Below are positions 41,602 through 49,783 of a stretch of DNA of 64,000 bases, piece after piece. The notes below the pieces were generated by a model. It made no database searches. It saw only the letters and a program-made list of their open reading frames with translations, and was not told the origin of the DNA. The stretch's first letter is position 1. Each line of letters begins with the position of its first letter. The position numbers were made by a program, and so were the translations under genes. Source of the stretch: an uncultured Oscillospiraceae bacterium (GTDB lineage: Bacteria > Bacillota > Clostridia > Oscillospirales > Oscillospiraceae); the NCBI GenBank assembly GCA_947626845.1, contig CANQTW010000007.1, positions 1-64,000 of the forward strand, given 5' to 3'.

Positions 41602-42813
41602 ATGAGGAGACCGGCGAAGAGGATCAGTCCCGGCACGGTGGCGGCGCGGCTTGCCGCCGTGCTGGCGGTTTGTCTTGCCCTTCGGGGCATAGCGGAGCTT
41701 GGCGGCGGCGCGCGGGCCCTGCCGGAGGGCATTGGCGCGGGAGTGCTGGCCCTGGCCCTGCCAGGGGCGTCCCTGGCCTTGCCGGACGCCGGGACGCTGG
41801 CGCTGCGCGCCGCCCTGCCGGGCTGTTCCGCGGCGGAGGACACAGAGGCCCCGCCGGAGGACACCGCCGACGGGAGCGGCCTTTTCTGGAGCGCTCCCGC
41901 CTCCGGAGGCGGGCCGGAGGACACGGACACCTCCGCCCCGTCCCCGCCGGATACCGCGGCGGAGGACACGGCGGCCCCGCCGGACACATCGCCGGAGGGC
42001 GATACCGGCTCCTCGCCCGCCCCGGAGATACCGGAGCGGGACGCCATCGGCACCACCATCCTGGGCAAGGGCAGCGGGTATCTGGACGCCGGGAACGGGA
42101 TCTATGTGAAGAACAAGTCCAAATACACGCCGGATTTTCAGACCCTTTTGGAGACGCCGCTGAAATTTTCCGCCGCCACGGGGGCGGCTGTGCTGATCAT
42201 CCACACCCACGGCTCCGAGGCCTATAACCCGGCGGGGGAGGATATCTACGTGGCCTCGGACCCCTCCCGCACCGAGGACACCCGCTTCAACGTGGTGCGG
42301 GTGGGGGATGAGCTGGAGCGGGTGCTGACGGAGCGGGGCGTCACCGTCATCCATGACCGGGAGCTTTACGACTACCCCAGCTACAACGGCTCCTATGACC
42401 GCTCTCTGGCCTCCATCAAGGCGCATCTCAAGGAGAACCCGGAGATAAAGGTGGTCATCGACCTCCACCGGGACGCCCTGGAGGGGGACGGGAAGCTCTA
42501 CAAGACCGTGGCCGGCGTGGGGGAGGAGCCCTGCGCCCAGGTGATGCTCATCTGCGGCTCCGACTCCTCTGGCCTGAACCACCCCAACTGGCGGGAGAAC
42601 CTGACCTTCGCCCTGAAGATACAGCATAAGATGGTGACGGACTATCCCACGCTGGCGCGGCCCCTGAAGATCTCCCAGTACCGCTATAACCAGCACGCCA
42701 CCACCGGGTCGCTGATCGCGGAGATCGGCACCAACGGCAACACCCTCAAGGAGGCCCTCACCGCCGTGCGGTATTTCGGCGCGTGCCTGGCGGACGTGCT
42801 GACGGAGGCGTAG
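41602..42813 (+). CDS. spoIIP: Stage II sporulation protein P
   Basis: A 403-residue SpoIIP-type amidase/endopeptidase that cuts peptidoglycan during engulfment. An N-terminal signal-anchor (AARLAAVLAVCLALRGIAEL) is followed by a low-complexity Pro/Glu/Asp/Thr-rich linker (about residues 80-150), then the catalytic domain: VLIIHTHGSEAYNPAG (metal ligands), RVGDELERVLTERGVTVIHD, KVVIDLHRDAL, and IAEIGTNGNTLKEAL. GAGGAGG precedes the ATG. The linker is much longer than in Bacillus SpoIIP, and the usual gpr neighbour is 37 kb away. Confidence 0.92.
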   Translation: MRRPAKRISPGTVAARLAAVLAVCLALRGIAELGGGARALPEGIGAGVLALALPGASLALPDAGTLALRAALPGCSAAEDTEAPPEDTADGSGLFWSAPASGGGPEDTDTSAPSPPDTAAEDTAAPPDTSPEGDTGSSPAPEIPERDAIGTTILGKGSGYLDAGNGIYVKNKSKYTPDFQTLLETPLKFSAATGAAVLIIHTHGSEAYNPAGEDIYVASDPSRTEDTRFNVVRVGDELERVLTERGVTVIHDRELYDYPSYNGSYDRSLASIKAHLKENPEIKVVIDLHRDALEGDGKLYKTVAGVGEEPCAQVMLICGSDSSGLNHPNWRENLTFALKIQHKMVTDYPTLARPLKISQYRYNQHATTGSLIAEIGTNGNTLKEALTAVRYFGACLADVLTEA

Positions 42814-42856
42814 GCGCCGCGGCGAAAAGAATTTTTCAGGATTTTTCAAAACCCTC

Positions 42857-42885
42857 TTGACAAACTCGATTTAATGTATTAATAT
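42857..42885 (+). promoter_or_regulatory. Sigma-A promoter of the T-box/trpB2 unit
   Basis: TTGACA and TAATAT with a 17-base spacer, about 25 bases before the T-box leader. Confidence 0.88.
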
Positions 42886-42904
42886 GCACCCATAAACCGA
42901 TGAT

Positions 42905-43157
42905 TCAGAGGAGTAACCTCGCACACTTGCTCACAGAGAGCCGCCGGCGGTGGGATGGCGGCAGTAAAGGGCGCGGCGAATGGACTGAGGAGGGCGAAGC
43001 GAAAGCCTTTTGGGCAAGTAGCCGGGACGGATGCCCCCGTTACAGGGCGTGGCCGATGGAAGTTGGCCGTGAGTGGGCGCGAAAGCGTCAATTTGGGTGG
43101 CACCGCAGAGACTTCACGTCTTTGTCCCGAATTTTCCGGGACAAAGACGTTTTTTAT
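42905..43157 (+). promoter_or_regulatory. T-box riboswitch responding to tRNA-Trp
   Basis: A leader with all T-box parts: stem I (42915-42995) in which the specifier loop GCGAATGGACTGAGG holds TGG (42981-42983), the Trp codon; the T-box AATTTGGGTGGCACCGC (43090-43106) with its TGGC bulge that pairs with an uncharged tRNA end ...GCCA; and a terminator (43116-43150, ACGTCTTTGTCCCG paired with CGGGACAAAGACGT, then TTTTTT). Low charged tRNA-Trp would allow read-through into trpB2. Confidence 0.93.
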
Positions 43158-43212
43158 TTGCCCCGGAACAGCCAGACTAAGGTATTGGTAAAATCGGAAA
43201 GGAGCAAAAAAC

Positions 43213-44592
43213 ATGGAAAACCAGAAGATCCCCTACAAAATCTACCTCAACGAGGACGAGATGCCGAAAAACTGGTACAACGTCCGGGCGGACATGAAGG
43301 TCAAGCCCGCGCCGCTGGTGAACCCCGGCACCCTCCAGCCCATGACCGCCGCCGATCTGGCGCCGGTGTTCTGCGACGAGCTCATCGCCCAGGAGCTGGA
43401 CAACGACACCCGCGAGGTGCCCATCCCCGACGAGATTCGGGGCTTTTACAAGATGTACCGCCCCTCGCCCCTGGTGCGGGCCTACTGCCTGGAGGAGAAG
43501 CTCAAAACGCCCGCCCACATCTACTACAAGTTCGAGGGCAACAACACCTCCGGCTCCCATAAGCTGAACTCCGCCATCGCCCAGGCCTATTACGCCAAGA
43601 AGCAGGGCTTAAAGGGCGTCACCACCGAGACCGGCGCCGGCCAGTGGGGCACCGCCCTGAGCATGGCCTGCGCGTACCTGGACCTGGACTGCAAGGTCTA
43701 CATGGTGAAGGTCAGCTACGAGCAGAAGCCCTTCCGCCGGGAGGTCATGCGCACCTACGGCGCCTCCGTCACCCCCAGCCCCTCCATGGAGACAAATGTG
43801 GGCCGGAAGATTTTGGCCGAGCACCCCGGCACCACCGGCTCCCTGGGCTGCGCCATCAGCGAGGCCGTGGAGGTGGCCACCTCCAACCCCGGCTACCGCT
43901 ACGTCCTGGGCTCCGTCCTCAACCAGGTGCTGCTGCACCAGTCCGTCATCGGCCTGGAGACAAAGATCGCCCTGGATAAATACGGCATCGTCCCGGACAT
44001 CATCATCGGCTGCGCCGGCGGCGGCTCCAACCTGGGCGGCCTCATCGCCCCCTTCATGGGCGAGAAGCTTCGGGGCGAGCGGGACTACCGCATCATCGCC
44101 GTGGAGCCGGCCTCCTGCCCCAGCTTCACCCGCGGCAAGTTCGCCTATGACTTCTGCGACACCGGCATGATCTGCCCCCTGGCCAAGATGTACACCCTGG
44201 GCGCCGGCTTCATCCCCTCCCCCAACCACGCCGGAGGCCTCCGGTTCCACGGCATGAGTCCGGTGCTCAGCCAGCTCTACCACGACGGCTACATGGAGGC
44301 CGTCAGCGCGGAGCAGACCGCCGTCTTCGAGGCCGCCGAGTTCTTCGCCCGCACCGAGGGCATCCTCCCCGCCCCGGAGTCCAGCCACGCCATCAAGGCT
44401 GCCATCGACGAGGCCAACAAGTGCCGGGAGACCGGCGAGGCCAAGAACATCGTCTTCGGCCTCACGGGCACCGGCTACTTCGACCTGGTGGCCTACGAGC
44501 AGTTCAACAACGGCACCATGACCGACCATATCCCCACCGACGAGGAGCTGGCCGTGGGCCTCAACGCCCTCCCGCCCCAGCCCACATTCTGA
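43213..44592 (+). CDS. trpB: Tryptophan synthase beta chain, TrpB2 type
   Basis: A 459-residue PLP enzyme making tryptophan from indole and serine. SGSHKLNSAIAQAYYAKKQG carries the PLP lysine and VTTETGAGQWGTALSMACAY follows; GCAGGGSNLGGLIAP binds the PLP phosphate. The extended N-terminus and length (about 60 residues longer than TrpB1) mark the TrpB2 subgroup. No trpA or other trp gene lies nearby, so it probably salvages indole. AAAGGAG precedes the ATG. Under a Trp T-box, which confirms a tryptophan-supply role. Confidence 0.94.
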   Translation: MENQKIPYKIYLNEDEMPKNWYNVRADMKVKPAPLVNPGTLQPMTAADLAPVFCDELIAQELDNDTREVPIPDEIRGFYKMYRPSPLVRAYCLEEKLKTPAHIYYKFEGNNTSGSHKLNSAIAQAYYAKKQGLKGVTTETGAGQWGTALSMACAYLDLDCKVYMVKVSYEQKPFRREVMRTYGASVTPSPSMETNVGRKILAEHPGTTGSLGCAISEAVEVATSNPGYRYVLGSVLNQVLLHQSVIGLETKIALDKYGIVPDIIIGCAGGGSNLGGLIAPFMGEKLRGERDYRIIAVEPASCPSFTRGKFAYDFCDTGMICPLAKMYTLGAGFIPSPNHAGGLRFHGMSPVLSQLYHDGYMEAVSAEQTAVFEAAEFFARTEGILPAPESSHAIKAAIDEANKCRETGEAKNIVFGLTGTGYFDLVAYEQFNNGTMTDHIPTDEELAVGLNALPPQPTF

Positions 44593-45063
44593 TTCCTTCC
44601 TTCCGAAAATCTATTTAAGAAATCGTACGGGCCGCCGCCCACGGCGGCCCATCGAATTTCCGGTGTGCCCCATTCAAAACGGTTGCGGCTCCGCCGCGTA
44701 TTAAAAAATCGGGCCGCCGCGGGCGGGTTTAGAACCCGCCCCTACGGGATGTTTCCCCGCGGGCGCTCCCCTGGGGGGAATCCAGATGGGGGGCTCGCAA
44801 GCCCCCCTCTGGTCGTTTCAAGGGGGCGTCCAGAGGGGGGAAATCGAAATCCCCCCTCTGGTTTCTTTTTCCCTTTTGTTACTTTTCCCTTTTTGGAAAG
44901 CCAAAAAGGGAAAAGTAAATTCCCCCCGCCTTTTAAGGCGGGGATTTTTCAAAAAATATGTATATTTCCTCCCCCGTTGGCCCATACTACCTCCGTAAGG
45001 TGACGGGTCCAACTCCCGCCGCCTTAACAAGAGCGGGCAAACCGCATTTTTGGAGGTAAAACG
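44593..45063. repeat. Palindrome-dense intergenic region (R2, R3, R4 and long hairpins)
   Basis: A 470-base gap without a supported gene. In order: GCCGCCGCCCACGGCGGC (R2); an inverted R3 piece (GGTTGCGGCTCCGCCGCGTA); R4 (GGGCGGGTTTAGAACCCGCC); a hairpin at 44782-44812; another at 44830-44861 whose arms share CCAGAGGGGGG; an 18-bp stem at 44879-44918; and a GC hairpin CCCCGCC-TTTTAA-GGCGGGG ending in ATTTTTC (about 44925-44950). R2, R3 and R4 recur elsewhere in the window. It also holds the promoter and leader of the spoIIQ-like gene. Confidence 0.7.
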
Positions 45064-45912
45064 ATGCACGAGAGGAAGAGCTTTTCGCAGATGGCGGATG
45101 AGTTCCTCAGCGGCAAGGGCTTTTACATAGTCCTTTTCGCGTGCGTCGCCATCATCGGCATCTCGGCGTGGCTGCTGCTTTTCTCGCGGTGGTCGCCCCT
45201 GGCCGGCGGCGATGAGGGGGACTATCTTGACGTTATGGGGGACGTGAGCACAAATCCCCAGGAGAATGACACCACCCGCCCCGCACCGGATACAACCGGG
45301 AACACGGGGACAAAGGACACCGCCCCGGATAGTTCCGGTCAGAAGCCGGACCTCACCCAGGAGCCTAACAAGCCGGAGGACAAGACCGGCGGGAGCGCCG
45401 GTGCGCTGACCGTCACGGATACGCCGGAAAAGGACACCTCCGGCGGCCAGGACGAGCCGGAGCATGAGCCGGATACGGCGGCCAAGACGGTGAAGGACCT
45501 GACCTTCCTGTGGCCCGTCTCCGGCCAGATCATCAAGGGCCATTCCCCGGACAAGCTGGTCTACAGTGAGACCATGGGCGACTGGCGCGTCCACGACGGC
45601 GTGGATATCGCCGCCAAGCTGGGCACGCGGGTGCTGTGCTGCTGCAACGGCACGGTGACAAGCGTGGCCGACTCCGGCGACGGGCGCGGCACCGTCGTCA
45701 CCATCGACCACGGCGCGGGCGTCACCAGCACCTACGCCAATCTGGCGGGGATGCCCACCGTCAAGGTCGGCGACGCCGTGACCATGGGCTCCGTCATCGG
45801 CTCCGTGGGCGCCACCTCCCTCTATGAGACGGCGGAGGACGCGCACCTGCACTTCTCCATGACCGTAGACGGCAAGAGCGTAGACCCCGTCTCCTACCTG
45901 CCCAGGAAATAA
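45064..45912 (+). CDS. spoIIQ: SpoIIQ-like M23 metallopeptidase
   Basis: A 282-residue membrane-anchored protein. A membrane helix (FYIVLFACVAIIGISAWLLL) lies at residues 20-40, followed by a disordered Thr/Pro/Asp-rich linker (about 50-135). The M23/LytM domain (145-282) has HDGVDIAAKLGTRVL with the first His-Asp zinc ligands and EDAHLHFSMTVDG with HLH. SpoIIQ of Bacillus lacks the first His and is inactive, but clostridial SpoIIQ keeps them, as here. It should act with SpoIIIAH during engulfment. TTGGAGG precedes the ATG. Confidence 0.88.
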   Translation: MHERKSFSQMADEFLSGKGFYIVLFACVAIIGISAWLLLFSRWSPLAGGDEGDYLDVMGDVSTNPQENDTTRPAPDTTGNTGTKDTAPDSSGQKPDLTQEPNKPEDKTGGSAGALTVTDTPEKDTSGGQDEPEHEPDTAAKTVKDLTFLWPVSGQIIKGHSPDKLVYSETMGDWRVHDGVDIAAKLGTRVLCCCNGTVTSVADSGDGRGTVVTIDHGAGVTSTYANLAGMPTVKVGDAVTMGSVIGSVGATSLYETAEDAHLHFSMTVDGKSVDPVSYLPRK

Positions 45913-45928
45913 ACTATTGGAAAAACCA

Positions 45929-45956
45929 GGACGGGACAGCTTCGGCTGTCCCGTCC
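45929..45956 (+). terminator. Hairpin after the spoIIQ-like gene
   Basis: GGACGGGACAGC, TTCG, GCTGTCCCGTCC: a perfect 12-bp stem with the stable UUCG loop. The downstream sequence is T-rich only in part. Confidence 0.8.
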
Positions 45957-46051
45957 GCTTATTTATGCAATTTTCGCAATAATCAAAAATAATGCTTGAC
46001 ACATGCTTAAGATTATATTATAATACGGCTATACGGAAGCAAACGGCCCCT

Positions 46052-46777
46052 TCAGCCCACCTGGACGGTGATGACCACGTAGTTGATCATCATGTGCAAA
46101 AACACCGGCGCCCAGAGGGTCTTGGAGTAGTCGTAGGCCCACCCCAGCACAAGCCCCGCGGGCAGGTATTGCAGCAGGTAGAGCAGCAGCGAGGGGTGGA
46201 AGTCGTAGACCATATAGCTCCACAGGTGGTAGACGGCGAAGAGCAGGGTGGAGACGGCATAGCCTAAGACGGCGTTTTTCCGCCGCAGGGAGCCGAACAC
46301 CACGCCCCGGAACAGCGTCTCCTCCACCATGGGCGCCAGCAGGACGCCGATGACCAGCATCTTGTTGGGGTTGAGCTTTGTGGAGGCGTTGACGGCGGCG
46401 GAATTGGGGTTGGTCAGGTTCTCCAGGAAGAACTGGAGGCCCAGGCTGACCAGGTTCGACAGGAACACATAGGCGATAAAGCCCACCAGCACGGCGATGA
46501 CGGTCCTTCCGAAGTTGGCGCACATATCCGCGAAGGTCTCCCGCAGGTAGTGGAACAGAAAGCCCAGCAGATACGCGAACCCCACGGCGTAGTACAAAAG
46601 GTTGAGCCAGGTTTCCCCCAGGCGGAAGCCCATCAGCGGGAACACATAGGCGTTCAGGGCCGAGAGGATATAGGCCATGGCGAACATGTGGACAAATACA
46701 TATACCCACCCCAGGATCAGCTCCACATAGGTCATGGGGTAGGGGAAGCCTGCGCCGGTATGCTTTTTCGCGCTCAT
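46052..46777 (-). CDS. CPBP-family intramembrane metalloprotease (second copy)
   Basis: A 241-residue integral membrane protein with about seven helices. The signatures are PMVEETLFRGVVFG (Glu-Glu and Arg), FAVYHLWSYM and LHMMINYVV. The family includes proteases and bacteriocin-immunity proteins; the substrate here is unknown. It is minus strand and overlaps the mutS stop by 4 bases, so it is translated from the mutS transcript. It is unrelated in detail to the CPBP gene at 0.8 kb. Confidence 0.88.
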   Translation of the reverse strand: MSAKKHTGAGFPYPMTYVELILGWVYVFVHMFAMAYILSALNAYVFPLMGFRLGETWLNLLYYAVGFAYLLGFLFHYLRETFADMCANFGRTVIAVLVGFIAYVFLSNLVSLGLQFFLENLTNPNSAAVNASTKLNPNKMLVIGVLLAPMVEETLFRGVVFGSLRRKNAVLGYAVSTLLFAVYHLWSYMVYDFHPSLLLYLLQYLPAGLVLGWAYDYSKTLWAPVFLHMMINYVVITVQVG

Positions 46778-49377
46778 GATCTCACCTTCCTGATCAGTTT
46801 ATCCAGAATGCCCTGGCACTCCAGGGGCGTCAGCGTATTGATGTCCAGGTTCCGCAGCTCCTCCGTCACCTGGTCGGACACTAAGGAACCCAGGGAAATT
46901 TGGTCCGGCCCGGTCTCCGGGAGGGCCATGCGGGCCGGGACGGCGGAGGCCCTGCCCGCGGTCAGGTCCGCCAGCACGGCCTTGGCCCGCCGGATCACGG
47001 CGTCCGGCACGCCGGCCAGCTTGGCCACCTCCACGCCGTAGCTGTCGTCGGCGCCGCCGGGGACGATCTTCCGCAGGAAAATCAGCTCGTCGCCCCGCTT
47101 TTTGGCGGAGATGTTGTAGTTTTTCACGCCCTCCACCTGCCCCTCCAGGGCCGTCAGCTCGTGGTAGTGGGTGGCGAACATGGTGCGGGCGCCAAGCCGG
47201 CGCTTGTCGGCGCAGTACTCCAGCACCGCCCTGGCGATGGCCATGCCGTCGTAGGTGGAGGTGCCCCGGCCTATCTCGTCCAGCAGGATGAGGGAGCGGG
47301 ACGTGGCGGCCTTCAGGATGGAGGCCACCTCGCTCATCTCCACCATGAAGGTGGACATGCCCCCCGCCAGGTCATCGGAGGCGCCGATGCGGGTGAACAC
47401 CCGGTCCAGAAGGCCCACGCGGGCCGTCCTGGCCGGGACGAAGGAGCCGATCTGCGCCATGAGGCAGATGAGGGCGGTCTGGCGCATGTAGGTGGATTTA
47501 CCGGCCATATTGGGGCCGGTGATGATGGCGGTATCGGCCCCCAGGGGGCTCAGATGGGTGTCGTTGGGGACGAACAGCGTGTCCTTCTGGGTCAGCTCCA
47601 CCACCGGATGGCGTCCGTCCACGATGTCGATGCCGCCCTCGGCGGTGACCTCCGGCATACACCAGTTGTAGTCGGCGGCGCACTGGGCGAAGGAGCACAG
47701 CACGTCCAGGCTGGCCAGCTCCTGGGCGGTGGACTGGACCCGCAGGACCTGGCCGGCGATGGACCGGCGCAGTCCGGAGAAGATCTTGAACTCCAGCTCG
47801 TTGAGCCGGTCACCGGCGGTGAGCAGCTCCTCCTCCAGGTTTTTCAGCTCCTCGGTGATGAACCGCTCGCAGTTGACCAGGGTCTGCTTTCGTATGTAGT
47901 CCTCCGGCACGTCCTCGGACTGGGCGCGGGGGATCTCGATATAGTAGCCGAACACCTTGTTGTAGCCGATGCGCAGTTTTTTACCTGTGCGGGCCTTCTC
48001 CCTGGCCTCAATCTCGGAGAGGGCGGTCTTGCTGCCCCGAAGCAGGGAGCGCAGGCGGTCCACCTCCGGGTCAAATCCGGCCCGCACCATGCCGCCCTCC
48101 CGGACGGAGACGGGAGGATCGTCGCAGAGGGTCTCGTCGATGCTGTTTTTGATGTCCGCAAGGTCATCCATGGCCCGAATCTCCTGCATCAGGGGGGAGG
48201 TCATGCCCTCTACATGCGCCAGCACCTCCGGGATGCGTGCTATGGAGGCGGAAAGGGCCGTCAGGTCCTTGCAGTTGACGGTGCCGAACACGGTCTTGCC
48301 GATGATGCGCTCCATGTCCCCGATGCCCCGCAGGGCACCGGCCAGCTCGCCGCGGGCCACGCTGTCGGAAGTTAGCTCGTTCACCGCCGCCAGCCTCCGG
48401 CTGATGGGCGCCAAGGACAGCAGGGGACGGGCCACCCAGGAGCGGATCAGGCGGGAGCCCATGGGCGTTTTCGTCTTGTCCATGGCCCAGAGCAGGCTTC
48501 CGCGCTTTTCTCTGGTGCGCATGTTGTAGAGCAGCTCCAGATTCCGCAGGGTCTGCAGGTCCAGCTCCATATACCGCCCGTCGGTGTAGAAATCCAGCTT
48601 GTTGATATAGCTCAGGTCGGCCTTCTGGGTCTCGGTGACGTAGCTAAGCAGGGCCCCGATGGCCCGCACGGCCTGGGTCTCCTGCCCCAGGCCCAGCTCG
48701 TCCAGGGAGTCCACGGCGAACTGGCGGCACACAAGACCGGCGCAGGCGGCGTATTCAAACCGCTCCTCCGCCGTCTGGGAGAGGGTGTGGAACCAGGTGC
48801 TCAGCACCGCCGTCAGGTCCCGACTGGCCGCCGCGCCGGTGTTCAGCACCAGCTCCGAGGGGGCGTAGCGGCCCAGCTCGTTGACGATGCGCGCGGAGGA
48901 GCCGGCGTCAAAGGAGCGGGCGCTGATCTCGCCGGTGGAGATGTCCGCGAAGCAGACGGCGGCGCCGGTGTCCTCGATGCAGATGGCGCCGATGTAGTTG
49001 GAGGCGCCGTCGGTGAGCATGGAGGCGTCGGTGGCGGTGCCGGGGGTGATGATGCGGATGACATCCCGCTCCACCAGGCCCTTTGCCAGGGCCGGGTCCT
49101 CCATCTGCTCGCAGATGGCCACCTTGTAGCCCTTGGCGATCAGGCGGCCTATGTAGGCCTCCGAGGAGTGATAGGGCACGCCGCACATGGGCACCTGCTC
49201 CTCCTTCTCCTTGCCCCGGTCACGGGTGGTGAGGGTCAGGTCCAGCTCCCTGGAGGCCAGGCGGGCGTCCTCGTCGAACATCTCATAGAAATCTCCCAGC
49301 CGGAAGAAAAGGATGCAGTCGCCGTGCTGGGCCTTGATGGCGTTGTACTGCCGCATCATCGGCGTGATCTCAGGCAT
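46774..49377 (-). CDS. mutS: DNA mismatch repair ATPase MutS
   Basis: An 867-residue mismatch sensor. The N-terminal mismatch-binding motif GDFYEMF is present (Phe-x-Glu). Further domains contain RLIRSWVARPLL, ARTGKKLRIGYNKVFGYYIE and the ATPase motifs IITGPNMAGKSTYMRQTALI (Walker A), ILLDEIGRGTSTYDGMAIAR (Walker B) and FATHYHEL. The C-terminal helix-turn-helix region closes the dimer. AGAAGG lies upstream of the ATG on the minus strand. mutL lies on the opposite strand about 3 kb away. Confidence 0.98.
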   Translation of the reverse strand: MPEITPMMRQYNAIKAQHGDCILFFRLGDFYEMFDEDARLASRELDLTLTTRDRGKEKEEQVPMCGVPYHSSEAYIGRLIAKGYKVAICEQMEDPALAKGLVERDVIRIITPGTATDASMLTDGASNYIGAICIEDTGAAVCFADISTGEISARSFDAGSSARIVNELGRYAPSELVLNTGAAASRDLTAVLSTWFHTLSQTAEERFEYAACAGLVCRQFAVDSLDELGLGQETQAVRAIGALLSYVTETQKADLSYINKLDFYTDGRYMELDLQTLRNLELLYNMRTREKRGSLLWAMDKTKTPMGSRLIRSWVARPLLSLAPISRRLAAVNELTSDSVARGELAGALRGIGDMERIIGKTVFGTVNCKDLTALSASIARIPEVLAHVEGMTSPLMQEIRAMDDLADIKNSIDETLCDDPPVSVREGGMVRAGFDPEVDRLRSLLRGSKTALSEIEAREKARTGKKLRIGYNKVFGYYIEIPRAQSEDVPEDYIRKQTLVNCERFITEELKNLEEELLTAGDRLNELEFKIFSGLRRSIAGQVLRVQSTAQELASLDVLCSFAQCAADYNWCMPEVTAEGGIDIVDGRHPVVELTQKDTLFVPNDTHLSPLGADTAIITGPNMAGKSTYMRQTALICLMAQIGSFVPARTARVGLLDRVFTRIGASDDLAGGMSTFMVEMSEVASILKAATSRSLILLDEIGRGTSTYDGMAIARAVLEYCADKRRLGARTMFATHYHELTALEGQVEGVKNYNISAKKRGDELIFLRKIVPGGADDSYGVEVAKLAGVPDAVIRRAKAVLADLTAGRASAVPARMALPETGPDQISLGSLVSDQVTEELRNLDINTLTPLECQGILDKLIRKVRS

Positions 49378-49442
49378 ACGCGGGCCTTCTTTCTTTCATA
49401 GTCTGCGCGAAATATGCGGAAACGGGCAAAGCCCGTCGAGAC

Positions 49443-49741
49443 TGTCGAAAAAGCCCTGAGGGACTTTTTCCGACAAAGGGAACGTGCGGGCATTTTTTCT
49501 GAATTTAGCGAAATTCAGAAAAAATTGCCCTGCCGTCACGCTGCGCGCACCGTCGTTGTCGCGGAAGTCGTGATACCTCACCTCCGCGCCAGCGCGAAGG
49601 CTCAGTCGCGGACTTCGCTCCGCCTTCCCCCACCGGGCAGCGGCCCGGCGGGGGCCCCATTAGCACACTTGCGTGACAAAAGGGATTTTTTCCGACGCGC
49701 ATGTCGCCGGAAAAAATATCGAATTTGAGTTTTTTGACAAG
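49443..49741. repeat. Repeat R1, copy C, with a central insertion
   Basis: H1 (TGTCGAAAAAGCCC, GGACTTTTTCCGACA) and an H2 with GAATTTAGCGAAATTC at its tip, then an extra GC-rich segment (about 49540-49660) not found in copies A and D, then H3 (ATTTTTTCCGACGCG, CGCCGGAAAAAAT) and TTTTTTGACAAGC. The element is flanked on both sides by AACGGGCAAAGCCCG (49421-49435 and 49745-49759), an exact 15-bp direct repeat. Confidence 0.85.
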
Positions 49742-49783
49742 CTGAACGGGCAAAGCCCGGCATAAAGCTTTTCGCTCTCCGTG

